Assembly: GCA_025455535.1 (NCBI GenBank)
Contig: JALOMM010000065.1
Location: 1-7,550, forward strand
Direction of reading: 5' to 3'
Source: Bacteroidales bacterium
GTDB lineage: Bacteria; Bacteroidota; Bacteroidia; Bacteroidales; VadinHA17
DNA: 7,550 nt
The notes beneath the pieces are model-generated. The model had not been told where the DNA came from and searched no databases. It saw nothing but the letters and a program-made list of their open reading frames with translations. The translations under genes and the position numbers were made by a program. Shown here one piece after another: positions 1 to 7,027 of the stretch; the stretch's first letter is position 1, and the number at the start of each line of letters is the position of its first letter.

Positions 1-864
1 AACGAGTATCGCCTTCAGCTTGCCTGAATACTCCACCAGGAAACCCATGTTATTCTGCTCGGCTAGGCTCTTCATCAGCAGTGAGAATTCATCCTCCGCC
101 GAAAAATATTTTTCATTGAAGCGATTGACAATCAGAGTTGCCTGTTCGTCATCATAGGTGCCTGTTCTGAAGAAACCCAGTATCTCACCCGTGGCGTCGT
201 ACATATTCAGTGCCTCTCTCACATCCTGAATATCAGCTATGATGGTCCCTTTGTCAAGAGCCGTTATTCCAAATTCCACTGTCCCGCAGAGTACGAAATT
301 GTGCATCGTCAGCTCTCCGTACATGCTTGATCCTACCAGCGTGAAGCGATCACCGGGATTGATTTCCAGTTTATCTGCAAAATCGCTGCTGAGTATTGCT
401 TCATTCCTGGTCATGGGCAGGCGGCCACTCCTGAGTGATGAGGTGATATTCATCCGTTCTGCCTCATCGTTTCGACCTGACAGCATATCTATCCCTATAC
501 CAAATGCCGGCCCCTGTGCCCTTGTCTCGCCTGCAGTGTCGGGAACGTCAATCAGTCCTCCGAAATAAATGCGCTCTGCAAAATCCATCTCCGGTATCTC
601 TGATGAGATGATGCCGGTAAGGGTATCAGTACCCAGAATGGCCAGATCATTCGGTGACTGACCTGCGTTCTCCGAGTAAGCGCCGGTCATTATCTTTACA
701 TGACCCGCTGCAAACCTTGCATTAAATTCAATGCTGTTTCCTATAACACCTGTCATCCATGCATGGAAGACTACGGTAAGCATTACGCCGGTAGCTGTTA
801 CGATTAACGGTATCAGGCTGCGGTTTCTGTCCCTGATGAGCCCCTTGAAAAGAAATCTGATCAT
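1..864 (-). CDS. ABC transporter permease, FtsX/LolC/E-like (3' end cut by window edge)
   Basis: This inner-membrane permease subunit is the likely heterodimer partner of the permease encoded just upstream. Only 288 codons are visible, with no stop before the window edge; full members are about 390-420 residues, so the last three membrane segments are missing here. Seen: a short basic N-terminus (MIRFLFKGLIRDRNRS), one hydrophobic segment at about residues 17-38, then a long extracytoplasmic domain with the GHVKIMTGAYSE stretch typical of LolC/E and MacB-type permeases and a repeated 'NEAILSS..A..L.I.PGD.FTL' fold core. The ATG overlaps the previous gene's stop as ATGA and has a strong Shine-Dalgarno 5 bases upstream, so the start is well supported. 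Known of the family: four-helix type VII ABC permeases transmit ATPase movement to a periplasmic domain rather than forming a classical channel. The cargo cannot be read from the sequence. Confidence 0.9.
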   Translation of the reverse strand, partial: MIRFLFKGLIRDRNRSLIPLIVTATGVMLTVVFHAWMTGVIGNSIEFNARFAAGHVKIMTGAYSENAGQSPNDLAILGTDTLTGIISSEIPEMDFAERIYFGGLIDVPDTAGETRAQGPAFGIGIDMLSGRNDEAERMNITSSLRSGRLPMTRNEAILSSDFADKLEINPGDRFTLVGSSMYGELTMHNFVLCGTVEFGITALDKGTIIADIQDVREALNMYDATGEILGFFRTGTYDDEQATLIVNRFNEKYFSAEDEFSLLMKSLAEQNNMGFLVEYSGKLKAILV

Positions 865-2033
865 TGCATCCTCCCCCTTAAAGCTTCTGTGGGATTAAGC
901 CTGGCAATTTTGCGCGAAGGCCAGTAGCTGACGATGGTGGTTACCAGCATCACTATAAATACTGTTCCTGCAATAAGTCCGAGGCTGTACACCGGGTATA
1001 GCTTTTCAGCCATTGCAATGCCGTAGTCGCTGCTTTTGACAGGTATGGCAATGCCGTTTACGGCCTGCAATGTCAGCAGCGGGATTCCGTACAGTGCCCC
1101 CACCATTGCTGCCAGCACGGAATTCATCGCTCCCTCGATGGTAAACAGCTTCACAACCTCTCCCCGGGTCATGCCCAGTGCCACATAGGTTCCGATCTCC
1201 TTCTGCCTCCTGAATATCGAGAACACCTGGGTGTCGAACACTGCAAGCATCGCAAGCATGAGCAGGATAGCCCATATTATCATTCCCATCGAGCTTTTTG
1301 CCTTGATGATCTGCTCTATGTCTGCCAGCAGCGTCCTGTGGTCCTTGAATACCCACTCTTCATTTACAGGGATGCCGCCTGACATCTCTCCGGCTATGAT
1401 TAATGTTGCCTCACCCGGCAGGAGCATCATCTCACGTAGTTTTTCCATCGGTATCCACACCTGCCCCACGTCGACAGTCGGCACTGTGGTTTCAAAGATT
1501 CCGGAAATCCTGATCTCTGTGGCATCGAAAGTACCATTCCTGTCACGCCACCGCAGTGTCACATAATCACCCTCACCGAGCTTTGTGTTCTCAGCCATGG
1601 TACTGCCGATAATGGCGGGTATATCATTATCAACTGATACCAGCTTTTCTGTCGGCAGGGCCAGGAGCTTCTGTTCAGGGGGTATACCCTTGATAAGGAC
1701 TGACTGCATCCTTCCGGCGGGAAAGATGGTCCCCTGTGCAATGAGAACCGGAACTACGGAGGTGTCATTGGCAATTGCCGCCAGCTCACCGGGAATGGTG
1801 CCATGGCTGTCAGATAACGTAAACGGATCGTAGGGGTCATAGCTGGCATGCCAGTACTGACCGCCCCCTATTTCCCACTTGATCATGTCATTTTTAGCCT
1901 GACGGTCCCATCCTTCCAGCAGCCCTTTGGTCCATATGATAATGACAAATGAGAATGAGAGAACTATGACGTTGAGCCAAGTTCGTAATCCTGCTCCCAG
2001 GAGGTTTCTGAATGCCAGATTGAATGCCATCAT
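861..2033 (-). CDS. ABC transporter permease, FtsX/LolC/E-like (390 aa)
   Basis: This is a complete inner-membrane permease of the MacB/LolC/E/FtsX class. Seen: transmembrane helix 1 at about residues 19-36, a large extracytoplasmic domain at about 40-248, then helices at about 249-270, 302-325 and 350-371. The cytoplasmic link after helix 2, FSIFRRQKEIGTYVALGMTR (271-290), is the classic FtsX 'rE.G...alG.tr' coupling segment, and the end NPTEALRGRM matches the family's 'P..ALR' tail. Length is normal. The extracytoplasmic core (PAIIGSTMAENTKLGEGDYVTL, 139-160) aligns by eye with the same region of the next gene's product, so the two are paralogues. The first of two adjacent ATGs is favoured because GGAGGA lies 7 bases upstream. 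It starts 15 bases after the ATPase stop and overlaps the next permease by 4 bases. The YWHASYDPYDPF stretch (60-71) is aromatic-rich and may be specific to this subfamily. Confidence 0.93.
   Translation of the reverse strand: MMAFNLAFRNLLGAGLRTWLNVIVLSFSFVIIIWTKGLLEGWDRQAKNDMIKWEIGGGQYWHASYDPYDPFTLSDSHGTIPGELAAIANDTSVVPVLIAQGTIFPAGRMQSVLIKGIPPEQKLLALPTEKLVSVDNDIPAIIGSTMAENTKLGEGDYVTLRWRDRNGTFDATEIRISGIFETTVPTVDVGQVWIPMEKLREMMLLPGEATLIIAGEMSGGIPVNEEWVFKDHRTLLADIEQIIKAKSSMGMIIWAILLMLAMLAVFDTQVFSIFRRQKEIGTYVALGMTRGEVVKLFTIEGAMNSVLAAMVGALYGIPLLTLQAVNGIAIPVKSSDYGIAMAEKLYPVYSLGLIAGTVFIVMLVTTIVSYWPSRKIARLNPTEALRGRMQ
870..879 (-). promoter_or_regulatory. Shine-Dalgarno of the second permease gene
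   Basis: On the minus strand this reads AAGGGGGAGG, ending 5 bases before the ATG at 864. It lies inside the end of the preceding permease gene. Together with the ATGA overlap it fixes the start and suggests coupled translation of the two permeases, which fits equal amounts for a heterodimer. Confidence 0.75.
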
Positions 2034-2040
2034 GTGCGCT

Positions 2041-2046
2041 TCCTCC
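2041..2046 (-). promoter_or_regulatory. Shine-Dalgarno of the first permease gene
   Basis: The minus strand reads GGAGGA, 7 bases before the ATG at 2033 and 10 bases before the second ATG. It lies in the 15-base gap after the ATPase stop. The spacing favours the upstream ATG, giving an MMAFN start. Confidence 0.7.
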
Positions 2047-2048
2047 GG

Positions 2049-2750
2049 TTAGTTTTTTTCAATGATCTCATCCCTGTCTACTTTCCCGTCAAGAAGAATA
2101 ATCTTTCTCCTGACATAGCTTATTACTTTCTCATCATGTGTGGCAAAGAGGAATGTTGTCTGGAGTTCACGGTTCAGCTTTTCCATCGTCTGCAGTATGT
2201 TGTGGGAGTTTGCTGCATCAAGGTTTGCCGTAGGCTCATCAGCAAGAACAATGGCTGGTCTCTTCACCATGGCACGCGCTATTGCGACACGCTGGCTCTC
2301 GCCGCCTGAGAGCTGTGCCGGCCGTGATTTAATCTTGTCAGTAAGACCTACCCATTCCAGGGCATCAAGGACCATCTGTCTGCGTTTGGCGGTTTCTATC
2401 CCCTGAAGCAGCAGGGGAAACTCAACATTCTCAAAAACGGTGTGCACCTGGAAGAGATTATAGCTCTGGAAGATAAAGCCCAGCTTTGACTTGCGCAGAG
2501 AAGCCGAGGCTGCCGGTGTGAGACCGGCGACAGACTGCCCGAGTATGACTGCCCTCCCCTCGGAAGGGACATCGAGGGTACCGATAATATTGAGAAGCGT
2601 TGTCTTGCCTGACCCGCTCGGCCCTATAATACCTGCAAACTCACCCTTTCCGACTGTGAGATCAATGCCGTTCAGAGCGGTGAACCTGCCGCTTCCCATT
2701 GGAAAGTGTTTTTTGAGACCTTCAATTGTTATTATCGTTTCGTTGTCCAT
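2049..2750 (-). CDS. ABC transporter ATP-binding protein, LolD/MacB-type (233 aa)
   Basis: This is the cytoplasmic ATPase that powers the two FtsX-type permeases encoded next to it. Every motif of an active nucleotide-binding domain is present: Walker A GPSGSGKT (43-50), Q-loop glutamine at 95 in FIFQSYNL, signature LSGGE (147-151), Walker B IVLADE (167-172) with the catalytic glutamate at 172, D-loop around ANLD (175-178), and the H-loop histidine at 205 in FATHDE. Length is typical of LolD and the ATPases that pair with separate permeases; there is no fused membrane domain as in MacB itself. The ATG at 2750 has no clear Shine-Dalgarno (upstream bases are TTTCTATGTCAG) and lies 20 bases after the barrel gene's stop, so translation may depend on coupling or on SD-independent initiation, which is common in Bacteroidota. 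The ATPase class is certain; the cargo (lipoprotein, lipid, peptide) is not. Confidence 0.97.
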   Translation of the reverse strand: MDNETIITIEGLKKHFPMGSGRFTALNGIDLTVGKGEFAGIIGPSGSGKTTLLNIIGTLDVPSEGRAVILGQSVAGLTPAASASLRKSKLGFIFQSYNLFQVHTVFENVEFPLLLQGIETAKRRQMVLDALEWVGLTDKIKSRPAQLSGGESQRVAIARAMVKRPAIVLADEPTANLDAANSHNILQTMEKLNRELQTTFLFATHDEKVISYVRRKIILLDGKVDRDEIIEKN

Positions 2751-2770
2751 CTGACATAGAAATTAATTGC

Positions 2771-3925
2771 TTAGATATCGAGTACCACCATGATCTGAAA
2801 TCCTTTCCCTGCAAAACTATTGCTGTCATCGCTGCCAACAAACACGGTAAGCTTATCAGGATTCCAAAATGCCATTAAATATAGACTTATATAATCATAT
2901 TTCAGCTGGAGGTTTAGAAAACGGTACCACTCTTCCGTATCCCAGTTATAGTATACCAGGCCTGAAATACTGTGGGAAAGGAACAGAGGGTAACTGAGAG
3001 AGAGTGTTGAGAAATTCCGGGTTGTCTTCATCTGCTCATCTTCAGCATTGTTGGAATAGTGGAAGAATTCCGAACCGGCATTCAGCCCCTTTCCCAGCGG
3101 GAAAGTATAATCAATTCCAAGGCTGTAATAGGTCTCCCACCGGGTAACAAGCAGATTATCCTTGTCGTTTAGTTTTCCGGAGTATTCAAACCATATTCCC
3201 GGTCCGACGTCCCATTTGCCGTCAAGGGCAAACATCTGTTCCGTAAAACGGGTGTCAGTAACCAGGGGATTGCCGGCATAAAGCTCAGAATAATCGGCAT
3301 CGCGGTGGTGATAGCTGAAAGCAATCTCTCCCATGGGCACAGGCAGCTGAAGCCGGCCCCCATACTCCGGAATATCATAGACTGAGGGAACCACTTCCCA
3401 TCCTTTGGTCCCCTTGTTCCCGTAGAGAGTCCACAGCCAGATGTTCGCGTTGTTATTGAAATAGTATCGCCCGAGGAGGGCGTAGACACCGTTGGTCAGC
3501 TGAAGGGGATCCCTGAAGTCGATATTGTCAAACCACATCAGCGGCCGGAGAATATTTGAAGAACCGAAGTTGATTTTTTGCAGCCCTGCCCTTATCTCAA
3601 GATTGGAGGTCGAATATCTCATCCAGAGACGGTAGGCCTTGAAGTCATATGTTGCTGTATCTAATTCAGCACCTGTAAATAACAGATTTCCATATGTGTT
3701 AACAGATAATTCCGCATCGAATTTGCTGTTCCTGCCTGTCTTCCATGAAGGACTGAGGGTGGGAATATATCTAATACCCGCCTGGGTGTACAACTGTTCT
3801 GTATAATTTGACCCGACCCAGGTGCTTATCTGGTTGTCAAAGCCAAGAGTCAAATTCTGTCCACTGATTGCCTGCGGAAGGCACAAGATCAATGCTATGC
3901 ACTGGTATAAAATCCCGGATCTCAC
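2771..3925 (-). CDS. Predicted outer-membrane beta-barrel protein (384 aa, GTG start)
   Basis: I do not recognise a named family with certainty. Seen: an N-terminal signal peptide (hydrophobic core about residues 5-16, likely cut near SG|Q, 22/23), then a chain of alternating polar and aromatic segments rich in Tyr, Trp and Phe, as in outer-membrane barrels, such as NIWLWTLYG, ETYYSLGIDYTF and YDYISLYLMAFW. The stretch LEIRAGLQKINFGSSNILRPL (109-129) followed by FDNIDFRDPLQ recalls the 'R.G.Q.i.wG ... D..np.D' signature of porin-like barrels such as DUF1302 and alginate-export proteins; this is resemblance only. The C-terminus ends MVVLDI, not the usual aromatic residue. The GTG start is supported by the signal peptide, by GGAGAAGG 9 bases upstream, and by a GTGA overlap with the preceding stop; no in-frame ATG lies nearby. 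Between an acyltransferase-like gene and an ABC transporter, it is a plausible outer-membrane partner for export or lipid delivery. Confidence 0.78.
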   Translation of the reverse strand: MRSGILYQCIALILCLPQAISGQNLTLGFDNQISTWVGSNYTEQLYTQAGIRYIPTLSPSWKTGRNSKFDAELSVNTYGNLLFTGAELDTATYDFKAYRLWMRYSTSNLEIRAGLQKINFGSSNILRPLMWFDNIDFRDPLQLTNGVYALLGRYYFNNNANIWLWTLYGNKGTKGWEVVPSVYDIPEYGGRLQLPVPMGEIAFSYHHRDADYSELYAGNPLVTDTRFTEQMFALDGKWDVGPGIWFEYSGKLNDKDNLLVTRWETYYSLGIDYTFPLGKGLNAGSEFFHYSNNAEDEQMKTTRNFSTLSLSYPLFLSHSISGLVYYNWDTEEWYRFLNLQLKYDYISLYLMAFWNPDKLTVFVGSDDSNSFAGKGFQIMVVLDI

Positions 3926-4713
3926 CCTTTTGGTCCTTCTCCTTTTTTGTCTGCGACTCTTTTAATAACTGCATACAGGCTGTACCTGTCAAGTGCTCTG
4001 CCCATGCTTTTTCCCATAAGGATAAATTCCGATACCTCCTCTTCGGTAAAGGCCAGACCCCTCTTCTTTTTCAGCTCGATGAAGCGGGCCAGATCCTTTC
4101 GCATTGAGATCCAGAAGAGGCAATTGATCAGAACCATGAAGAGGGCATATCGCCAATCGTCAAACCAGTACCACAGCCAGAAGATGAGTATCACATATCC
4201 CCCCCAACGTATTACGAGTACGCTTCCTGCAATGAATCCGAGAAGGGTCGCAGCGAGGTTGGCAACGATAAGTCCGAACCAGTTGATTACGAGAATAATT
4301 CCGAGTATGGATGATTCCCCGCGGCCGCCGACAAACCTGTAATAAACCGGGAAATTATGGCCTGCCACACCGAAGAGTGCTACCAGGAGGAACCAGAGCT
4401 CACCAGGGAAAGCAAGTTTGACCAGCAGAGTTGGTACGGCAACTTTCAGCATATCGGCAACAGAGGTGATGACTCCATACCTGGCCCCGATCTTTTTAGT
4501 CACCAGGGTGGCACTTACCAGGTCTGATTCGAAGGTCTCATCAGAATGAGGTACCGGCTCCGAGAAAGGTTCAATCTGACTCTTCTTCGTTGCCAGATAA
4601 TAAACAATGCGGGCAAAAGAGACTGATCCGACAAGATAAGCCGTGACACTGCATATTATTGCAGTAAGCCATGGATGATCAGCCAGGTATGTAATTCCTT
4701 CACTCATAATCAT
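3922..4713 (-). CDS. Divergent PlsY-like (glycerol-3-phosphate acyltransferase family) membrane protein (263 aa)
   Basis: PlsY transfers an acyl group from acyl-phosphate to glycerol-3-phosphate in the inner membrane. Seen here: a PlsY motif 1 equivalent, YLVGSVSFARIVY (26-38); a motif 3 equivalent, GHNFPVYYRFVGGRGESS (118-135), matching GH.FPV...F.GGKG; and several hydrophobic segments (about 14-40, 92-117, 136-168, 171-184, 189-204). The motif 2 region (61-90, ending GVITSVADMLK) keeps the flanking 'G...G......D.LK' pattern but lacks the GSGNPGATN loop, reading SDLVSATLV instead, and GGKG is GGRG. At 263 residues it exceeds the usual ~200, with a charged C-terminal tail (205-263). I infer a related acyltransferase with a changed acceptor, or a non-catalytic homologue; it is unlikely to be the cell's housekeeping PlsY. 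The first ATG (4713) overlaps the preceding gene by 14 bases; a second in-frame ATG at 4707 is equally possible. No good Shine-Dalgarno is visible, so translation is probably coupled. Confidence 0.77.
   Translation of the reverse strand: MIMSEGITYLADHPWLTAIICSVTAYLVGSVSFARIVYYLATKKSQIEPFSEPVPHSDETFESDLVSATLVTKKIGARYGVITSVADMLKVAVPTLLVKLAFPGELWFLLVALFGVAGHNFPVYYRFVGGRGESSILGIILVINWFGLIVANLAATLLGFIAGSVLVIRWGGYVILIFWLWYWFDDWRYALFMVLINCLFWISMRKDLARFIELKKKRGLAFTEEEVSEFILMGKSMGRALDRYSLYAVIKRVADKKGEGPKG
3935..3944 (-). promoter_or_regulatory. Shine-Dalgarno supporting the GTG start of the barrel gene
   Basis: The minus strand reads AAGGAGAAGG, ending 9 bases before the GTG at 3925. It is embedded in the last codons of the PlsY-like gene (GEGPKG). 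It decides in favour of a GTG start, since the reading frame has no ATG that would keep the signal peptide. Confidence 0.65.
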
Positions 4714-7027
4714 GAACTGTTAAAAGTCCGTTTGATCCGTTTACCGTGACCTTGAGGCCGCTGCCCAGGGCACAGGCATTTGCAACTGAGACGAGGGCAG
4801 GGATACCCATTTCACGGGCAATGATAGAGCTGTGTGAGAGCATACCCCCGGTTTCAGATACTATGGCTCCGGCCTTGACGAGTATGGGTGTCCAGCTTAC
4901 GTCAGAGAAAGGTATCAGCACAATGTCTCCTTTTTCAACTGCCGTAAAATCATCTGTATTCCTTACGACCCTGGTCCTGCCTGTATAAGATCCGGATGAG
5001 GTGCCAATACCCGGATGATTTACGAACCTGCGGGTATCAGGCTGAGGAGCTTCATCACCATAGATAACCGGCGGAAGAACAATATCCTTTGTCTCATCCA
5101 TCTCTTTCTTGCGTTCCAGTATAAGCTCCCTGAAACGGCTGTTGCCCGGATTATCCGGGTCATTCAGAATCATATCTGTCTCTTCCTTATGGAGATAGAA
5201 GATGTCATTTTCAGACTCTATGAACCCTGCGGCCGCGAACTCCCTTCCGAGGCTAAGGAACAGCCTCCGGAAAAGACCGTAACCAAATATGTACAAAGAG
5301 CTGATCTGCTCGCGGTAGAGCTTGAATCTGCCGGCCTTAAGATAGGTTTTGAGCAGTGACCGGCTGAGCTTAATGCCCTTTTGTCTCAAGTCGCCAGGAC
5401 TGTAGAGTTCGGCTCTTGGCTCATGATTGGCTGAATTCAGTATCATATTGAAAACCTGATCCGGGTTTTCCTCCCATTTCGGGAATGAAAAGTCGTTGCC
5501 GCTCTCACTGAGATGACCGAAGTCTTTCATGAACCTGTCAAATTCCAGGGCTATTGATGCTGCTTCCGGAACTGACCTCAGTCGTTGAAGTGAACTGCAT
5601 CGTTCTCTCGGCCCTTCGGGAAGGCTTTCAATGGCGTTTTTGATCCTCATGACAGCCGGCATGGGTGTGTAGTCATCCAGCTGCGGAAAATCGCGACGGA
5701 AATCAAGATTGTCATAGCCGAGCCCCTTTTTGGCGAGCCCTTTCCTCAGTCTCTTGTGGTGGAGGGTCATCAGGATAGGGGCCATGATATTGATGTATGC
5801 CATCCGCTGACCTTCAGAAAAGAGGATTGAATAGTATTTGCCGAATGACCGTGCAGAAAAACCGTTCTCCAGTTCAGCCTCAATCGCGGTGAATCTTTTC
5901 TTAAGGTCATTGTATTCCGAGATGAGCTTCTTCTCGAACCTCATTTTGTCAATGATGAACCTGATAATTCTGAATGAATGCCTGAGTGTTTTAAAGCCGG
6001 GTTTTACTGAAGGCTTTTTATTGTCAGTGCTGAGCATCATCTGCTCGAGAGCGTCTGTTGACATTCCGAATTCACTGAATATCCTCCCCAGCGCCGCAAT
6101 GTTGAAATAAGTCTGGTAATAGAACGGTTTTGCCAGCTCATCAGGCTTGACACTCAGCGGGCCTGTTATTTCAGAAAGAATCTTTATCCATGTTCCGTTG
6201 ACCATGGGGATGTTCACTGACCATATCAGAGGCTTGACCTGCCCGGGCAGCATCTCCTTGGCCATCTTGTTGGAGTAGATATTAAGCTCCTTTCTTCCGG
6301 TTATCTGCCTGAGCTGAAGATAGTAAAGATGTTTACCGTCCCAGGCCCATTCAATATCGGCGTGCTCCCCGTAATACCGCCTCAGCTTTACCGTATCGGC
6401 TGCCACCTTCTTTATCACAGGGTAGAAGCGATGGCCACTGTCACCTTCAATAACCTCATCCTTCCTTATCCTCCACCGCAGGGGGGTAACCCCTTTCTGA
6501 ACAAGATCTTCCCCGAGACCCTCCAGGGCTTCGATCACTGTCTCATTCTGGTTTGTGACCGGATTGCGGCTGAAGCTGACTCCTGCCAGCTGTGATTCGA
6601 TCATCTCCTGGATGATAACGCCGCATTTAATGGCTGTGATGCCTGTCCTCCTTAGATACTCGTTGTCATTAAGGTGTGAAGCTGACTCCCATACTGTGCG
6701 AACTGCGTCAATGATATTCTCTGTTCCCCGCACATTCATGAGAGTCTGAAACTGACCGGCAAAGCTGAACTCCTTTGAATCCTCAGCAGTGGTAGAGGAC
6801 CTGACCGCATAAAGTTTATCAGGCAGAGCAAGCACCTCCCTGCGGAGCTCATCCAGCACTGCAGATCCTGCCTTAAGATACCTTTCATGCGCCCTGATTG
6901 TCACAAGGAAGGTGAGGGGGATGTTAAAACCGTACCTGTGAAGAAAAATCAGGGAATTGGCCTTATTCCCTGTCTCGTCTGATTTGAGCCCTGCTCTTAA
7001 CCGCTTTATCAGTTGCTGATTCTTCAT
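4700..7027 (-). CDS. PEP-synthase-like / rifampicin-phosphotransferase-like dikinase (775 aa)
   Basis: This is probably a cytoplasmic phosphotransferase that moves a phosphate from ATP through a swivelling histidine to a small acceptor. Seen: an N-terminal PPDK_N ATP-grasp domain (about 15-245) with YAVRSSTTAEDSKEFSFAGQ (73-92), IIQEMIESQLAGVSFSRNPVT (138-158), EGLGEDLV (169-176) and IEWAWDG..LYYLQLRQIT (225-243); a helical middle (about 250-650) containing FGHLSESGNDFSFPKW and ENDIFYLHKEE, which resemble the substrate-binding part of rifampicin phosphotransferases; and a C-terminal PEP-utilisers domain (about 670-775) with ETGGMLSHSSIIAREMGIPA, catalytic His732. The histidine domain is last and there is no PEP/pyruvate-binding TIM barrel, so a true PEP synthase is ruled out. 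Rifampicin resistance is not implied: the middle domain sets the acceptor, and the downstream genes point to a lipid or head-group precursor. It is the first gene of the tight cluster; AGGA lies 4 bases before the ATG. Confidence 0.86.
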   Translation of the reverse strand: MKNQQLIKRLRAGLKSDETGNKANSLIFLHRYGFNIPLTFLVTIRAHERYLKAGSAVLDELRREVLALPDKLYAVRSSTTAEDSKEFSFAGQFQTLMNVRGTENIIDAVRTVWESASHLNDNEYLRRTGITAIKCGVIIQEMIESQLAGVSFSRNPVTNQNETVIEALEGLGEDLVQKGVTPLRWRIRKDEVIEGDSGHRFYPVIKKVAADTVKLRRYYGEHADIEWAWDGKHLYYLQLRQITGRKELNIYSNKMAKEMLPGQVKPLIWSVNIPMVNGTWIKILSEITGPLSVKPDELAKPFYYQTYFNIAALGRIFSEFGMSTDALEQMMLSTDNKKPSVKPGFKTLRHSFRIIRFIIDKMRFEKKLISEYNDLKKRFTAIEAELENGFSARSFGKYYSILFSEGQRMAYINIMAPILMTLHHKRLRKGLAKKGLGYDNLDFRRDFPQLDDYTPMPAVMRIKNAIESLPEGPRERCSSLQRLRSVPEAASIALEFDRFMKDFGHLSESGNDFSFPKWEENPDQVFNMILNSANHEPRAELYSPGDLRQKGIKLSRSLLKTYLKAGRFKLYREQISSLYIFGYGLFRRLFLSLGREFAAAGFIESENDIFYLHKEETDMILNDPDNPGNSRFRELILERKKEMDETKDIVLPPVIYGDEAPQPDTRRFVNHPGIGTSSGSYTGRTRVVRNTDDFTAVEKGDIVLIPFSDVSWTPILVKAGAIVSETGGMLSHSSIIAREMGIPALVSVANACALGSGLKVTVNGSNGLLTVHDYE

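Noticed and set aside
239..568. Plus-strand reading frame of 109 codons
   Set aside because: It lies antisense to the first-listed permease, whose frame shows clear family motifs; the translation is Ser/Pro-rich with no domain, as expected of a shadow.
1006..1566. Overlapping frames on both strands (minus 1356-1006, plus 1231-1566)
   Set aside because: Both lie inside the complete FtsX-like permease gene; their products are compositionally odd and have no recognisable motif.
3169..3489. Minus-strand 106-codon frame inside the barrel gene
   Set aside because: It is an out-of-frame shadow of the barrel gene, which has a signal peptide, Shine-Dalgarno and barrel pattern along its whole length.
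3855..3925. Lipoprotein signal in the barrel protein (cysteine at residue 15, LILC)
   Set aside because: The residue before the cysteine is leucine, which does not fit a lipobox, and a normal signal peptidase I site follows at about residue 22.
3947..4342. Plus-strand 131-codon frame
   Set aside because: It is antisense to the PlsY-like gene, where membrane segments and PlsY motifs 1 and 3 support the minus-strand reading.
5015..5359. Plus-strand 114-codon frame
   Set aside because: It is antisense to the phosphotransferase gene, which is continuous over 775 codons with conserved domains at both ends.
4700..7027. Label as PEP synthase or pyruvate phosphate dikinase
   Set aside because: The PEP/pyruvate-binding C-terminal barrel is absent; the protein ends just after the histidine domain.
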